From the NCBI GenBank assembly GCA_963630635.1, contig CAVGOA010000015.1, forward strand, positions 1 to 47,890: a stretch of DNA of 47,890 nt, written 5' to 3'. Origin of the DNA: Paratractidigestivibacter sp963630635 (GTDB lineage Bacteria; Actinomycetota; Coriobacteriia; Coriobacteriales; Atopobiaceae). The notes beneath the pieces were generated by a model. That model made no database searches and was not told the origin of the DNA. It saw nothing but the letters and a program-made list of their open reading frames with translations. The position numbers and the translations under genes were made by a program. Positions 25,578-34,053 of this stretch are shown here, one piece after another. Numbering within the stretch: position 1 is the stretch's first letter; each line of letters begins with the position of its first letter.

Positions 25578-28500
25578 ATGACCAACAGACTTAAGCGAAA
25601 GACCTGCGCTTTATTTATCGTCATAGCCGCGGCGGCGGTGGCGTGCGGCCTGCTTCTTGGCAACATGCAGCAGCGCCTGGCCTACTCCTCGTATGACGAC
25701 GAGATTACCCAGTGCGCCTCGAGCCTGTCTGACCTTCTCACCCAGGCCGCAGACGAGACCGACCAAAACACCCAGATTTACGACAGCATCTATCAGTCCA
25801 AGGCCCAAAGCGTGGCCTTCATGGCCCAAAACGACGCGGGCTTTGCCGCGACCGACGCCAAGATGGACGAATACCGCCAGCTGCTTGAGGTCGACAACGT
25901 CATGGTGGTGACCCGCGACGGGCAGGTCACGGCCAAGGCGGCCGACACCAAGGCCAACTTCGCCTACGCGCGCTTCAACGAGCTGCGCCAGGTCTTCGAG
26001 ACGGGCAAGGCCTCGGCCGCCGTCGAGGTCGAGGTCAGCGACCAGGGCTGGCTTGACCGCTACTACGCCGCTCGTATCGACGACAACACCATGGTGGTCA
26101 TCGAGCAGGACCCCACCGAGCTGCGCGACCTTATCGCCACCTCGGGGTCGACCCAAAGCGTGTTGCGCAACGTCTCGGTGGGGCAGGACGGCTACGTGAT
26201 CGCCGTCTCGGCCAAAAACCACCTGATCACCTACCACCCGCAGTCCGACCTGGTGGGCAGCGACGCCTACGACGCCGGCTTTGATGCGGGCGACCTTGAG
26301 GACGGCAACCGTTTTCGCGTGACCTCCAACGGCGCCGACCTCTACTGCGGTGTCCAGCGCATCGACGACACCTACTACATCTACGCCGTTCCCGAGTCCA
26401 CCACCCTGCAGTCGAGAAACACCACGGTGGGCGTCATCCTCTTTGTCTTTGTGGTGGTGGCCGCGTGCGTGGCCCTCTACGGCGTCTTTGTTATGGGCGA
26501 CGACGAGCGCTCGGGCCAAGAAGCTGCCGAGAAGTTCGGCCGCCTGGGGCCCGTGGCTTACAACCGCACCATTGGCAAGAAGGCCGCGGTTCTCTCGGTC
26601 GTGGGCCTGGCCGTCATTGTTGTGGTGAGCTTCTACATGCAGACGCTCTTTGCCCTGTCCAGCCAGTCGTCCTCTAACGCCGCGCGCGCCGACCAAGTAA
26701 GCGAGACGATCGAGCGCAACGCCGAGCGCCAGAGCGAGCTTGAAGACCAGTACAGCACCCGTTACCTCTCTAAATGCCGCGTGGCCGCCTATATTGTCGA
26801 TCAAAACCCTGCGCTGGCAACCAAAGAGAAGCTCCAAGAGCTGGCCGACGTCCTGCAGATTGCGGCCGTTTATGTGCTTGACGGCAACGGCGAGATGATN
26901 NNNNNNNNNNNNNNNNNNNNNNNNNNNNNNNNNNNNNNNNNNNNNNNNNNNNNNNNNNNNNNNNNNNNNNNNNNNNNNNNNNNNNNNNNNNNNNNNNNNN
27001 NNNNNNNNNNNNNNNNNNNNNNNNNNNNNNNNNNNNNNNNNNNNNNNNNNNNNNNNNNNNNNNNNNNNNNNNNNNNNNNNNNNNNNNNNNNNNNNNNNNN
27101 NNNNNNNNNNNNNNNNNNNNNNNNNNNNNNNNNNNNNNNNNNNNNNNNNNNNNNNNNNNNNNNNNNNNNNNNNNNNNNNNNNNNNNNNNNNNNNNNNNNN
27201 NNNNNNNNNNNNNNNNNNNNNNNNNNNNNNNNNNNNNNNNNNNNNNNNNNNNNNNNNNNNNNNNNNNNNNNNNNNNNNNNNNNNNNNNNNNNNNNNNNNN
27301 NNNNNNNNNNNNNNNNNNNNNNNNNNNNNNNNNNNNNNNNNNNNNNNNNNNNNNNNNNNNNNNNNNNNNNNNNNNNNNNNNNNNNNNNNNNNNNNNNNNN
27401 NNNNNNNNNNNNNNNNNNNNNNNNNNNNNNNNNNNNNNNNNNNNNNNNNNNNNNNNNNNNNNNNNNNNNNNNNNNNNNNNNNNNNNNNNNNNNNNNNNNN
27501 NNNNNNNNNNNNNNNNNNNNNNNNNNNNNNNNNNNNNNNNNNNNNGGCGCCGGCGCTTCCGCCGCCTCGCGCCCCCGCGACCCACAGGGCCGCATCGTCG
27601 ACGTCACCCTTGCCGACGGCCGCGTGAAGAAGAGCGAGTCGGCCGTCTCGCGCTGGCTCAACCGCTCCTTCTCCTGGGGCGAGAAGACCCCCGAGCAAAA
27701 GCTGGGCACGGTCCTGCGCTGGTTCGCCGGCTTGGGCGTCTTCCTCGTTTTTCTCGCCGTCGTCTTGAAGGACCAGGCCTTTAGCGGCAACTCGGTCTTT
27801 GCCTACATCCTGGCTGGCGGCTGGGTGCGCGGCCTCAATATCTTTGCGGTCACGGCAGCCATAATGTACGCCTGCGTGGCTGTGACGGTCGCGGGCGTCC
27901 TGCGCTGGCTGCTGCGCCTGCTCTCTGACGTTTTGGGAGCCCGCGGCGAGACCGTCTGCCGTCTGCTTTCCAGCACGGTTAAGTACGGCATGCTGCTGTG
28001 CATGCTCTACTGGTGCCTGGGTGCTTTGGGCGTCGATACTGCCACGCTGTTGGCGGGCGCCGGCATCATCACCTTGGCCGTGAGCTTTGGCGCAAAGGAC
28101 CTGGTCACCGACCTTCTCTGCGGCCTGTTTATCATCTTCGAGGGCGAGTTTCGCGTGGGCGACGTCATTGCGGTGGGCGGCAACTCCGGTACCGTTATGG
28201 AGATCGGTATGCGCACGACCAAGATCAACGACGGCAACGGCAACGTGCTGGTGCTTCGCAACTCGGGCATCTCTAACGTGCTCAACAAGACCAAGATGGA
28301 CTCTTACGCCACGGTCAACGTCAACCTGCCCACCGGCGAGTCGCTGCCCTACGTCGAGAACGTCCTGCAGCGCGAGCTGCCCAACGTCAAGAAGCGCGTG
28401 CCCGCGATCCTGGACGGCCCCTTCTACAAGGGCGTTGTTGAGCTTACCGACTCTACTATGACGCTGCGCGTGGTTGCTACCTGCGCCGAGAAGGACCGCG

Positions 28501-28727
28501 GTGCCCTGGAGCGCAGCCTCAAGCGCGAGATGTCGATCCTCTTTGCGCGCAACAACATCGCGCCTTACGTAGTGACCTACGAGCATGACGAGGACGAAGA
28601 AAAGAAGACCGTTGCCGAGAAGATCCGCGATGCCGTCGAGCTGAGCGAGGCCGACAGGTTTGTGGACGAGCAGGCCGAGGCTGCCCAGGCCCTGGGCAAC
28701 GAGGCCGCGGACTCTGTCGACGAGTAG
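25578..28727 (+). CDS. Mechanosensitive-type (MscS) channel fused to large extracytoplasmic sensor region; internal gap
   Basis: 1049 codons if the gap length is right. Visible before the gap: an N-terminal helix (about 11-30); a Cache-like extracytoplasmic domain (about 35-275; NVMVVTRDGQVTAKA, SVGQDGYVIAVSAKNHLITY); a helix (about 280-300); a short cytoplasmic loop; another helix (about 335-360); and the start of a second Cache-like domain. Bases 26900-27545 are N. After it: several membrane helices, then the MscS core, with pore-lining glycine/alanine helix LLAGAGIITLAVSFGAKDLV, the beta domain FEGEFRVGDVIAVGGNSGTV and the C-terminal vestibule, ending in an acidic tail. Such a double-sensor channel could be gated by ligand as well as tension. 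The ATG is used in preference to the preceding TTG. It forms an operon with the binding protein upstream and rsmJ downstream. Confidence 0.85.
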   Translation: MTNRLKRKTCALFIVIAAAAVACGLLLGNMQQRLAYSSYDDEITQCASSLSDLLTQAADETDQNTQIYDSIYQSKAQSVAFMAQNDAGFAATDAKMDEYRQLLEVDNVMVVTRDGQVTAKAADTKANFAYARFNELRQVFETGKASAAVEVEVSDQGWLDRYYAARIDDNTMVVIEQDPTELRDLIATSGSTQSVLRNVSVGQDGYVIAVSAKNHLITYHPQSDLVGSDAYDAGFDAGDLEDGNRFRVTSNGADLYCGVQRIDDTYYIYAVPESTTLQSRNTTVGVILFVFVVVAACVALYGVFVMGDDERSGQEAAEKFGRLGPVAYNRTIGKKAAVLSVVGLAVIVVVSFYMQTLFALSSQSSSNAARADQVSETIERNAERQSELEDQYSTRYLSKCRVAAYIVDQNPALATKEKLQELADVLQIAAVYVLDGNGEMXXXXXXXXXXXXXXXXXXXXXXXXXXXXXXXXXXXXXXXXXXXXXXXXXXXXXXXXXXXXXXXXXXXXXXXXXXXXXXXXXXXXXXXXXXXXXXXXXXXXXXXXXXXXXXXXXXXXXXXXXXXXXXXXXXXXXXXXXXXXXXXXXXXXXXXXXXXXXXXXXXXXXXXXXXXXXXXXXXXXXXXXXXXXXXXXXXXXXXXXXXXXXXXXXXXXXXXXGAGASAASRPRDPQGRIVDVTLADGRVKKSESAVSRWLNRSFSWGEKTPEQKLGTVLRWFAGLGVFLVFLAVVLKDQAFSGNSVFAYILAGGWVRGLNIFAVTAAIMYACVAVTVAGVLRWLLRLLSDVLGARGETVCRLLSSTVKYGMLLCMLYWCLGALGVDTATLLAGAGIITLAVSFGAKDLVTDLLCGLFIIFEGEFRVGDVIAVGGNSGTVMEIGMRTTKINDGNGNVLVLRNSGISNVLNKTKMDSYATVNVNLPTGESLPYVENVLQRELPNVKKRVPAILDGPFYKGVVELTDSTMTLRVVATCAEKDRGALERSLKREMSILFARNNIAPYVVTYEHDEDEEKKTVAEKIRDAVELSEADRFVDEQAEAAQALGNEAADSVDE
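26900..27545. other. Assembly gap (646 N)
   Basis: Undetermined bases inside the sensor-MscS gene. The stated length keeps both visible halves in one frame, which supports but does not prove a single gene; a gap of arbitrary size would do so one time in three. Confidence 0.99.
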
Positions 28728-28730
28728 GGG

Positions 28731-29441
28731 ATGGCTTTGACTGGCGAGAATAACACGCAGGTCACGGGCGGTGTGGCGGCCGGGAGTGCGGCTGTTGCCC
28801 CGGGCGTTGAGCTGGTGCGCCGCCCCGAGGGCCTGACCTTGGTGGGCGACGGCATGGAGCTGCGCGCCGACCTTACGGCCATGCTGCCGCGCGTGAAGGC
28901 GCATCGTCTGGGTCAGGAGCTTCTTGTCAAGGCTGCCAAGGTCAAGGGGGTCGAGTCACCAACGGCCGTCGACTGCACGGCCGGCTTTGGCGAGGACTCG
29001 TTCCTGCTGGCCGCAGCCGGCTTTACGGTGACGCTCTTTGAGAAAGACCAGGTCATCGCAGCTCTGTTGGCAGACGCGCTAGAGCGCGCCGCGGCCGATG
29101 AAGCCCTGGCGCCCATCGCGGCTCGCATGACCTTGGTCCCCGGCGACAGCATCGTCGGCCTGGCCGATCTGGGCTTCTCGCCCGACGTGGTCTATCTGGA
29201 CCCCATGTTTCCTGCTCGCACCAAGAGCGCGGCGGTCAAAAAGAAGTTCCAGCTGCTGCACCACTTGGAAGCCCCCTGCAACGACGAGGAAGAACTGCTT
29301 GCCGCCGCCTTGGCCACGCGCCCGCGCAAGGTCGTCATCAAGCGGCCGGTCAAGGGTGCGCTTCTCGCCGGAGCCAAGCCCAGCTACGTCGTGAGCGGCA
29401 AAGCCGTGCGCTACGACTGCATCGTGCCGCCCAGGGGCTAG
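28731..29441 (+). CDS. rsmJ: RsmJ-like rRNA guanine methyltransferase
   Basis: 236 residues with a class I SAM-methyltransferase fold: VDCTAGFGEDSFLLAAAGF (SAM-binding loop), VTLFEKD, and the diagnostic YLDPMFP-x-R-x-KSA-x-VKKKFQ, which identifies the RsmJ family that methylates N2 of a guanine near the 3' end of 16S rRNA (G1516 in E. coli). The first ~25 residues are low-complexity; TAGGGG abuts the ATG at 28731, so the TTG at 28737, six bases further, may be the real start. It begins 3 nt after the MscS stop codon and is therefore co-transcribed with it. Confidence 0.88.
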   Translation: MALTGENNTQVTGGVAAGSAAVAPGVELVRRPEGLTLVGDGMELRADLTAMLPRVKAHRLGQELLVKAAKVKGVESPTAVDCTAGFGEDSFLLAAAGFTVTLFEKDQVIAALLADALERAAADEALAPIAARMTLVPGDSIVGLADLGFSPDVVYLDPMFPARTKSAAVKKKFQLLHHLEAPCNDEEELLAAALATRPRKVVIKRPVKGALLAGAKPSYVVSGKAVRYDCIVPPRG

Positions 29442-29497
29442 GCTCTTCTCGGCGTTGGTAAATCCTTCGATTTCTTATCAAGATGCGGGATAAGTCT

Positions 29498-29525
29498 TTG
29501 ACCTAACCGCCTTACCTGCGATAAC
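29498..29525 (+). promoter_or_regulatory. Putative sigma-A promoter for the yhbY-rlmH unit
   Basis: TTGACC, a 16-bp spacer and GATAAC, followed by an AT-rich stretch, about 70 bp upstream of the YhbY start. The -35 is 5/6 and the -10 4/6 to consensus. Confidence 0.55.
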
Positions 29526-29596
29526 CTAAAAAAGTTGAACAGATTCGCAGCTTGCGGCCCGTGCCGCGCGCAAAAACATTTGAGAGAGGTACCCCT

Positions 29597-29896
29597 ATGG
29601 CTCTTGTTGGACGTCAGATCAGGCAGCTCCGCGCCCTTGCCCACCACCTGGATTCCGTTGTCTCTATTGGCAAGGCGGGCGTTACCCAGGCCACGGCCGA
29701 GCAGGCCGGCGAGAGCCTTGAGGCACACGAGCTGGTCAAGTGCAGCGTGCTTGAGAACTCGGGCCTTGAGACCAAGGACGCCGCCTACCAGCTGGCCGAG
29801 CTTTGTGGCGCTGAGGTCGTGCAGGTCATTGGCCGCAAGTTCACCCTCTACCGCGAGACCTCGCGCGAGGACGTCGAGAAGATTCAGCTGGTCTAA
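29597..29896 (+). CDS. yhbY: YhbY-family CRM-domain RNA-binding protein
   Basis: 99 residues, a single CRM (chloroplast RNA splicing and ribosome maturation) domain: QIRQLRALAHHLDSVVSIGK followed by AGVTQ (the GxxG RNA-contact loop), then ELVKCSVLEN and a C-terminal VVQVIGRKFTLYRE strand. Bacterial members associate with pre-50S ribosomal particles. The start at 29597 follows GAGAGG. RlmH, another 50S-maturation enzyme, is encoded 42 bp downstream and RsmJ lies upstream, so this is a small ribosome-maturation cluster. Confidence 0.93.
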   Translation: MALVGRQIRQLRALAHHLDSVVSIGKAGVTQATAEQAGESLEAHELVKCSVLENSGLETKDAAYQLAELCGAEVVQVIGRKFTLYRETSREDVEKIQLV

Positions 29897-29938
29897 GCCG
29901 GCCCGCTTTGGTTCCCGGGTGCCTTAAGGGAGGTTTGC

Positions 29939-30409
29939 GTGCGCTATACCGTTGTTGCTGTCGGCAAGCTCAAGGAGCGCTTTTGGCAGCAGGCCTGCGA
30001 CGAGTACCTTAAGCGCCTGGGGGCATACGCCAAGGTAGAGGTGCGCGAGATAGCCGATATCGACCCTGCCAAGGCGGGCGGCGTGGACGCCGCCAGAAAC
30101 CGCGAGGGCGCGGCCATCGTGGCCGCCATCAACCCGCGCTCCCACGTCATCCTGCTGGCCATCGAGGGCAAGGAGCGCTCCAGCACCGATTTCTCGGCGC
30201 GCCTGGACGCACTGGCTCTTGGCGGCAACAGCGACATCACCTTTGTGATTGGCGGCTCGGACGGGGTAAGTGCCGAGGTCAAGGCCCGCGCCAACGAGAC
30301 CCTGTCTTTTGGCCCTATCACCTTGCCGCACAACCTGGCCCGCGTGGTCCTGCTCGAGCAGATTTACCGCGCCTGCAAGATCAGCCGCGGCGAACCCTAC
30401 CACAAGTAG
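29939..30409 (+). CDS. rlmH: 23S rRNA (pseudouridine-1915-N3) methyltransferase RlmH
   Basis: 156 residues, the normal length for this SPOUT-class enzyme, which methylates pseudouridine 1915 in helix 69 of 23S rRNA. Signatures: YTVVAVGKLKERFW, ILLAIEGKERSS, TFVIGGSDGVS (the trefoil-knot SAM site), LTLPH-like ITLPHNLARVVLLEQIYRAC, and the typical C-terminus GEPYHK. It starts with GTG after a strong AAGGGAGG site. Confidence 0.96.
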   Translation: MRYTVVAVGKLKERFWQQACDEYLKRLGAYAKVEVREIADIDPAKAGGVDAARNREGAAIVAAINPRSHVILLAIEGKERSSTDFSARLDALALGGNSDITFVIGGSDGVSAEVKARANETLSFGPITLPHNLARVVLLEQIYRACKISRGEPYHK

Positions 30410-30468
30410 GCCTTTTGGGCCTCGGGGCGGCGTGCGACCGCCCGTAAGGCCCCTCCCAAACTCAAAAA

Positions 30469-30598
30469 TTACGAAAGTTAGGACCAGTATTGCAACTGGC
30501 CGAGTAGACCCCGTTTTTCGCGGTCAGCCAACTGGGCTTTTGTCGCTCAAATCGGCAGCCTATTCGACCAAACGCCATACTGGTCCTAACTTTCGTAA
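30469..30598. repeat. 130-bp palindromic extragenic element with perfect 22-bp arms
   Basis: The arms are perfect inverted repeats of 22 bp, 30469-30490 (TTACGAAAGTTAGGACCAGT then AT) and 30577-30598. The interior contains CGAGTAG, CCGTTTTTCGCGG, CCAACTGGGC, CGCTCAA and CTATTCG, the same landmarks in the same order as the inner part of elements A-C, although the outer arms are unrelated. It is non-coding. With the terminator next to it, it accounts for the 301-bp interval between the convergent rlmH and pflB genes. Confidence 0.9.
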
Positions 30599-30627
30599 AA
30601 AATGAATTGCGCCACCCAATCGCCAAG

Positions 30628-30664
30628 CAAAAAGGAAGCCCGCCGTTAGGCGAGCCTCCTTTTC
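30628..30664. terminator. Bidirectional terminator between rlmH and pflB
   Basis: Hairpin of AAAAAGGAAGCCCGCC / GGCGAGCCTCCTTTT with two mismatches and a GTTA loop. The A-run on the left gives a U-run for the minus-strand pflB transcript, and TCCTTTT serves the plus strand. Confidence 0.8.
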
Positions 30665-30710
30665 AATCGCTACCCGGCCAGTCGCGGACCAGGCGTTTTG
30701 CGAAAATCCC

Positions 30711-32981
30711 TTACATTGCCTCGTGGCAGGTACGGGCGATAACGTCAAGCTGCTGCTCACGGGTGAGGTCGATGAACTTGACGGCGTAACCAGAGACGCG
30801 GATGGTGAAGTTGGCGTACTCGGGCTTCTCGGGGTGCTCCATGGCGTCCTTGAGCTTCTCGACGCCAAAGACGTTGACGTTCAGGTGGTGAGCGCCGTTG
30901 GTGAAGTAACCGTCGAGGACGTTCACCAGGTTGGCGACGCGCTGCTCGTCGTCGTTACCAAGGGCAGACGGGTTGATGGTCTGCGTGTTGGAGATGCCGT
31001 CCAGGGCGTACTCGTAGGGGAGCTTAGCCACAGAGTTGAGGGAAGCGAGAAGACCGTTCTGCTCGGCACCGTAAGCGGGGTTGGCGCCAGGGGCAAACGG
31101 GGTGAACGCCTTGCGGCCGTCGGGGGTGCCACCGGTAGCCTTGCCGTACACCACGTTGGAGGTGATGGTAAGGATGGAGGTGGTGGGCTCGGAGTCGCGG
31201 TAGGTGTGGTGCTTGGCGATCTTAGCCATGAAGGTCTTGAGCAGCCAGACGGCGATGTCGTCGACGCGGTCGTCGTCGTTGCCGTACTTGGGGAAGTCGC
31301 CCTCGACCTCGTAGTCAACAACAATGCCCTGCTCGTCGCGGACGGTCTTGACCTTGGCGTACTTCATAGCAGAGATGGAGTCGACAACGTGAGAGAAGCC
31401 AGCGATGCCGGTCGCGAAGGTGCGGCGGACGTTGGTGTCGATGAGGGCCATCTCGGCGGCCTCGTAGTAGTACTTGTCGTGCATGTACTGGATGAGGTTC
31501 AAGATGTTGACGTACAGGTCGGCCAGCCAGTCCATCATGAGGTCGAACTTGTGCATAACCTCATCGTAGTCAAGGTACTCAGAGGTGACCGGGGCGTACT
31601 CGGGGCCAACCTGCATGTGGTTGCCCTGCTTGTCCATGAACTTCTCGTCCTTGCCGCCGTTGATGGCGTAGTTGAGGCACTTGGCAAGGTTGGCACGAGC
31701 GCCAAAGAACTGCATCTCCTTGCCGGTCTCGGTAGCAGAGACGCAGCAGCAGATGGAGTAGTCGTCACCCCAGACCGGACGCATGACGTCGTCGTTCTCG
31801 TACTGGATGGAAGAAGTGGTGACCGAGATCTTAGCGGCGTACTTACGGAAGTTCTCGGGCAGGCGCTTGCTGTAGAGAACGGTCAGGTTGGGCTCAGGAG
31901 CGGGGCCCATGTTCTCGAGGGTGTGCAGGAAGCGGTAGTCGTTCTTGGTGACGAGGCTACGGCCGTCCTGGCCAAGGCCAGCGACCTCAAGGGTGGCCCA
32001 CACGGGGTCGCCAGAGAAGAGGGCCTGGTAAGAGGGGATGCGGGCGAACTTGACCATGCGCAGCTTCAGGACCAGGTGGTCGATGAGCTCCTGGGCCTCG
32101 GACTCGGTGATCTTGCCGGCCTCAAGGTCGCGCTGGATGTAGATGTCCAGGAAGGTGGAGACGCGGCCCACGGACATGGCGGCGCCGTTCTGGGTCTTGA
32201 TGGCGGCCAGGTAGCCAAAGTAGAGCCACTGGACAGCCTCGGCGGCGGTGGTGGCGGGCTTCGAGATGTCGTAGCCGTAGATCTCGGCCATCTTCTTCAT
32301 GCCCTGGAGAGCACGGATCTGGTCAGAGAGCTCCTCGCGCTGACGGATGACGTTGTCGGTCATGGTGCCGTCGCCGCAGTTCTCGAGGTCGGCCTTCTTG
32401 CCGGCGATCAGGCGATCGATGCCGTAGAGGGCAACGCGGCGATAGTCGCCGACGATGCGGCCGCGGCCGTAGGTGTCGGGCAGGCCGGTGATGACGTGAG
32501 AGTGGCGAGCAGCGCGCATCTCGGCGGTGTAAGCATCAAAGACGCCCTGGTTGTGGGTCTTGTGATACTCGTTGAAGATCTGGTTGTACTTGTCGTTGAC
32601 GTGGAAGCCGTAGTTCTCGGCAGCCTGCTGGGCCATCTTGATGCCGCCGTAGGGCATGAAGGCGCGCTTCAGGGGCTTGTCGGTCTGCAGGCCAACGACC
32701 TTCTCGAGGTCCTTGGTGTCCTCGCCGATGTAGCCGGGGCCGTAGGCGGTCAGGCCAGAGACAATCTCGGTCTCGCACTCAAGAACGCCGTTGTTGGCGC
32801 GCTCGGCGGCCTGAAGCTCCTGGACCTTGCCCCAAAGGGCGTCGGTAGCCTCGGTCGGGCCAGCGAGGAACTCCTCGTCGCCCTCATAGGGGGTGTAGTT
32901 CTGCTGGATGAAGTCGCGGACGTTGATGTCGTCGACCCAGTGGCCACCCTTGAAGCCGTTCCACTCTTCGCGAAGCTGCAT
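30711..32981 (-). CDS. pflB: Formate C-acetyltransferase (pyruvate formate-lyase)
   Basis: 756 residues, full length. It converts pyruvate and CoA to acetyl-CoA and formate by a glycyl-radical mechanism in anaerobic cytoplasm. It carries the catalytic cysteine pair in SICCCVSATETG, the radical-bearing glycine near the C-terminus in IRVSGYAVKF, and the family landmarks DTYGRGRIVGDYRRVALYGI and NPEPNLT-like PAPEPNLTVLYS. It starts after GGAGGCAAC. It lies 66 bp downstream of its activase on the same strand and is followed by a bidirectional hairpin. Codon use is strongly biased, as expected for a highly expressed fermentation enzyme. Confidence 0.98.
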   Translation of the reverse strand: MQLREEWNGFKGGHWVDDINVRDFIQQNYTPYEGDEEFLAGPTEATDALWGKVQELQAAERANNGVLECETEIVSGLTAYGPGYIGEDTKDLEKVVGLQTDKPLKRAFMPYGGIKMAQQAAENYGFHVNDKYNQIFNEYHKTHNQGVFDAYTAEMRAARHSHVITGLPDTYGRGRIVGDYRRVALYGIDRLIAGKKADLENCGDGTMTDNVIRQREELSDQIRALQGMKKMAEIYGYDISKPATTAAEAVQWLYFGYLAAIKTQNGAAMSVGRVSTFLDIYIQRDLEAGKITESEAQELIDHLVLKLRMVKFARIPSYQALFSGDPVWATLEVAGLGQDGRSLVTKNDYRFLHTLENMGPAPEPNLTVLYSKRLPENFRKYAAKISVTTSSIQYENDDVMRPVWGDDYSICCCVSATETGKEMQFFGARANLAKCLNYAINGGKDEKFMDKQGNHMQVGPEYAPVTSEYLDYDEVMHKFDLMMDWLADLYVNILNLIQYMHDKYYYEAAEMALIDTNVRRTFATGIAGFSHVVDSISAMKYAKVKTVRDEQGIVVDYEVEGDFPKYGNDDDRVDDIAVWLLKTFMAKIAKHHTYRDSEPTTSILTITSNVVYGKATGGTPDGRKAFTPFAPGANPAYGAEQNGLLASLNSVAKLPYEYALDGISNTQTINPSALGNDDEQRVANLVNVLDGYFTNGAHHLNVNVFGVEKLKDAMEHPEKPEYANFTIRVSGYAVKFIDLTREQQLDVIARTCHEAM

Positions 32982-33047
32982 GTTGCCTCCTTTTCGTAGC
33001 GCCCGGCGCGAATTTCCTGGCGCTGTTTCCCGTATCGACTCGCGGCG

Positions 33048-33779
33048 TTATTTCTCGCCGCGAAGAATCGCCAAAGCGTTGTCCACGCGCTCTTGCGCGG
33101 GCGGATTGGTGTCGCGCAGGGTATAGGGGATACCCAGCTCGTCCCACTTAAAGATGCCCAGCGTGTGGTAGGGCAAAACCTCGATGCGCTGCACGGTCTT
33201 GAGCTGCTCGATGAACTCGCGCGTGCGGCGCAGGTAGGTGTCGTCGTCGGTGATGCCGGGGACCAAAACCTGGCGAATCCACATTGCCTGGTCGTGGTCC
33301 GAAAGATAGCGAAGACCCGCCAAGATGTTGGCGTTGTCTCGCCCGGTGAGGTTCTTGTGCTCGGCGGCATCGATGTGCTTGATGTCTGCCATGACCAGGT
33401 CACAGGCCGCAATCAGGCGGTCAAACTGGGCCATCCACTCGGGGTCATCCGGCGAGAAAGTGGCCAGGGATGTGTCAAGGCAGGTGTTGATGCCGCGCTT
33501 GTGGGCCTTCTCAAAGAGCTCGACAAGAAAATCGAGCTGCATCAAGGCCTCGCCGCCGCTTACGGTAATGCCGCCCTCGGCGCCCCAGTAGGTTCGGTAG
33601 CGCTCGGCCTGGTCCAAGAGCTGGTCGGCGGATTTCTCCTGGCCGCCCGAGGTCTTCCAGGTGTCGGGGTTGTGGCAGTAACGGCAGCGCATGGGGCAGC
33701 CCTGCAAGAAGATGATGTAGCGAACGCCGGGGCCGTCAGCCGAGCCAAAAGACTCCACCGAGTGAACCATACCGAGCAT
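33048..33779 (-). CDS. pflA: Pyruvate formate-lyase-activating radical SAM enzyme
   Basis: 243 residues, the usual length. The CPMRCRYC motif (CxxxCxxC) binds the 4Fe-4S cluster that cleaves S-adenosylmethionine to generate the glycyl radical on PflB. Other family motifs are VHSVESFGSADGPGVRYIIF, GGITVSGGEALMQ and the closing VLPYHTLGIFKW. It is upstream of pflB in the same direction, the reverse of the pflB-pflA order in E. coli. AGGGGG precedes the start. An FNR-like box lies about 70 bp upstream of the start codon. Confidence 0.97.
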   Translation of the reverse strand: MLGMVHSVESFGSADGPGVRYIIFLQGCPMRCRYCHNPDTWKTSGGQEKSADQLLDQAERYRTYWGAEGGITVSGGEALMQLDFLVELFEKAHKRGINTCLDTSLATFSPDDPEWMAQFDRLIAACDLVMADIKHIDAAEHKNLTGRDNANILAGLRYLSDHDQAMWIRQVLVPGITDDDTYLRRTREFIEQLKTVQRIEVLPYHTLGIFKWDELGIPYTLRDTNPPAQERVDNALAILRGEK

Positions 33780-33822
33780 GCGCTACCCCCTTTGCATGTG
33801 CTGCTGCCAACGAACCAAAGAC

Positions 33823-33863
33823 AATTTAGTACATCGAGAAGTGTGTTCCTTGACCAGAATCAA
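33823..33863 (-). promoter_or_regulatory. Putative FNR-activated class II promoter for pflAB
   Basis: The 14-mer at 33850-33863, TTGACCAGAATCAA, matches the FNR consensus TTGAT-N4-ATCAA at 9 of 10 positions. On the minus strand TAAATT (33828-33823) can act as a -10, which puts the centre of the box about 40-41 bp upstream of the expected transcription start, the classic class II spacing. The FNR-family gene just upstream carries the ExxSR recognition residues that read TTGAT. Confidence 0.7.
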
Positions 33864-34053
33864 GTAACTCGGAAATTCTATTGAAATAAAGGGGGACTGT
33901 CGGCCAGCGGTAGGATACGGGCGCCAGACGGTAGTTTTTGGGCGCGTAGCTGTTATTTCTCGTCTTGGGAAGGTTGGCGCGGAGAAGGGCGGGCACGGCG
34001 GCGACGGGGCTCGGCGGCCCGCCGACAGCCCATCCGCGCGTCCCGCCCGCAAC

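Noticed and set aside
25611..28904. 1097-codon minus-strand frame across the MscS gene
   Set aside because: It includes the N gap and reads antisense to recognisable Cache and MscS motifs.
30723..32999. 758-codon plus-strand frame opposite pflB
   Set aside because: pflB is unmistakable on the minus strand. The antisense frame is a by-product of strong codon bias, with no ribosome-binding site or domain.
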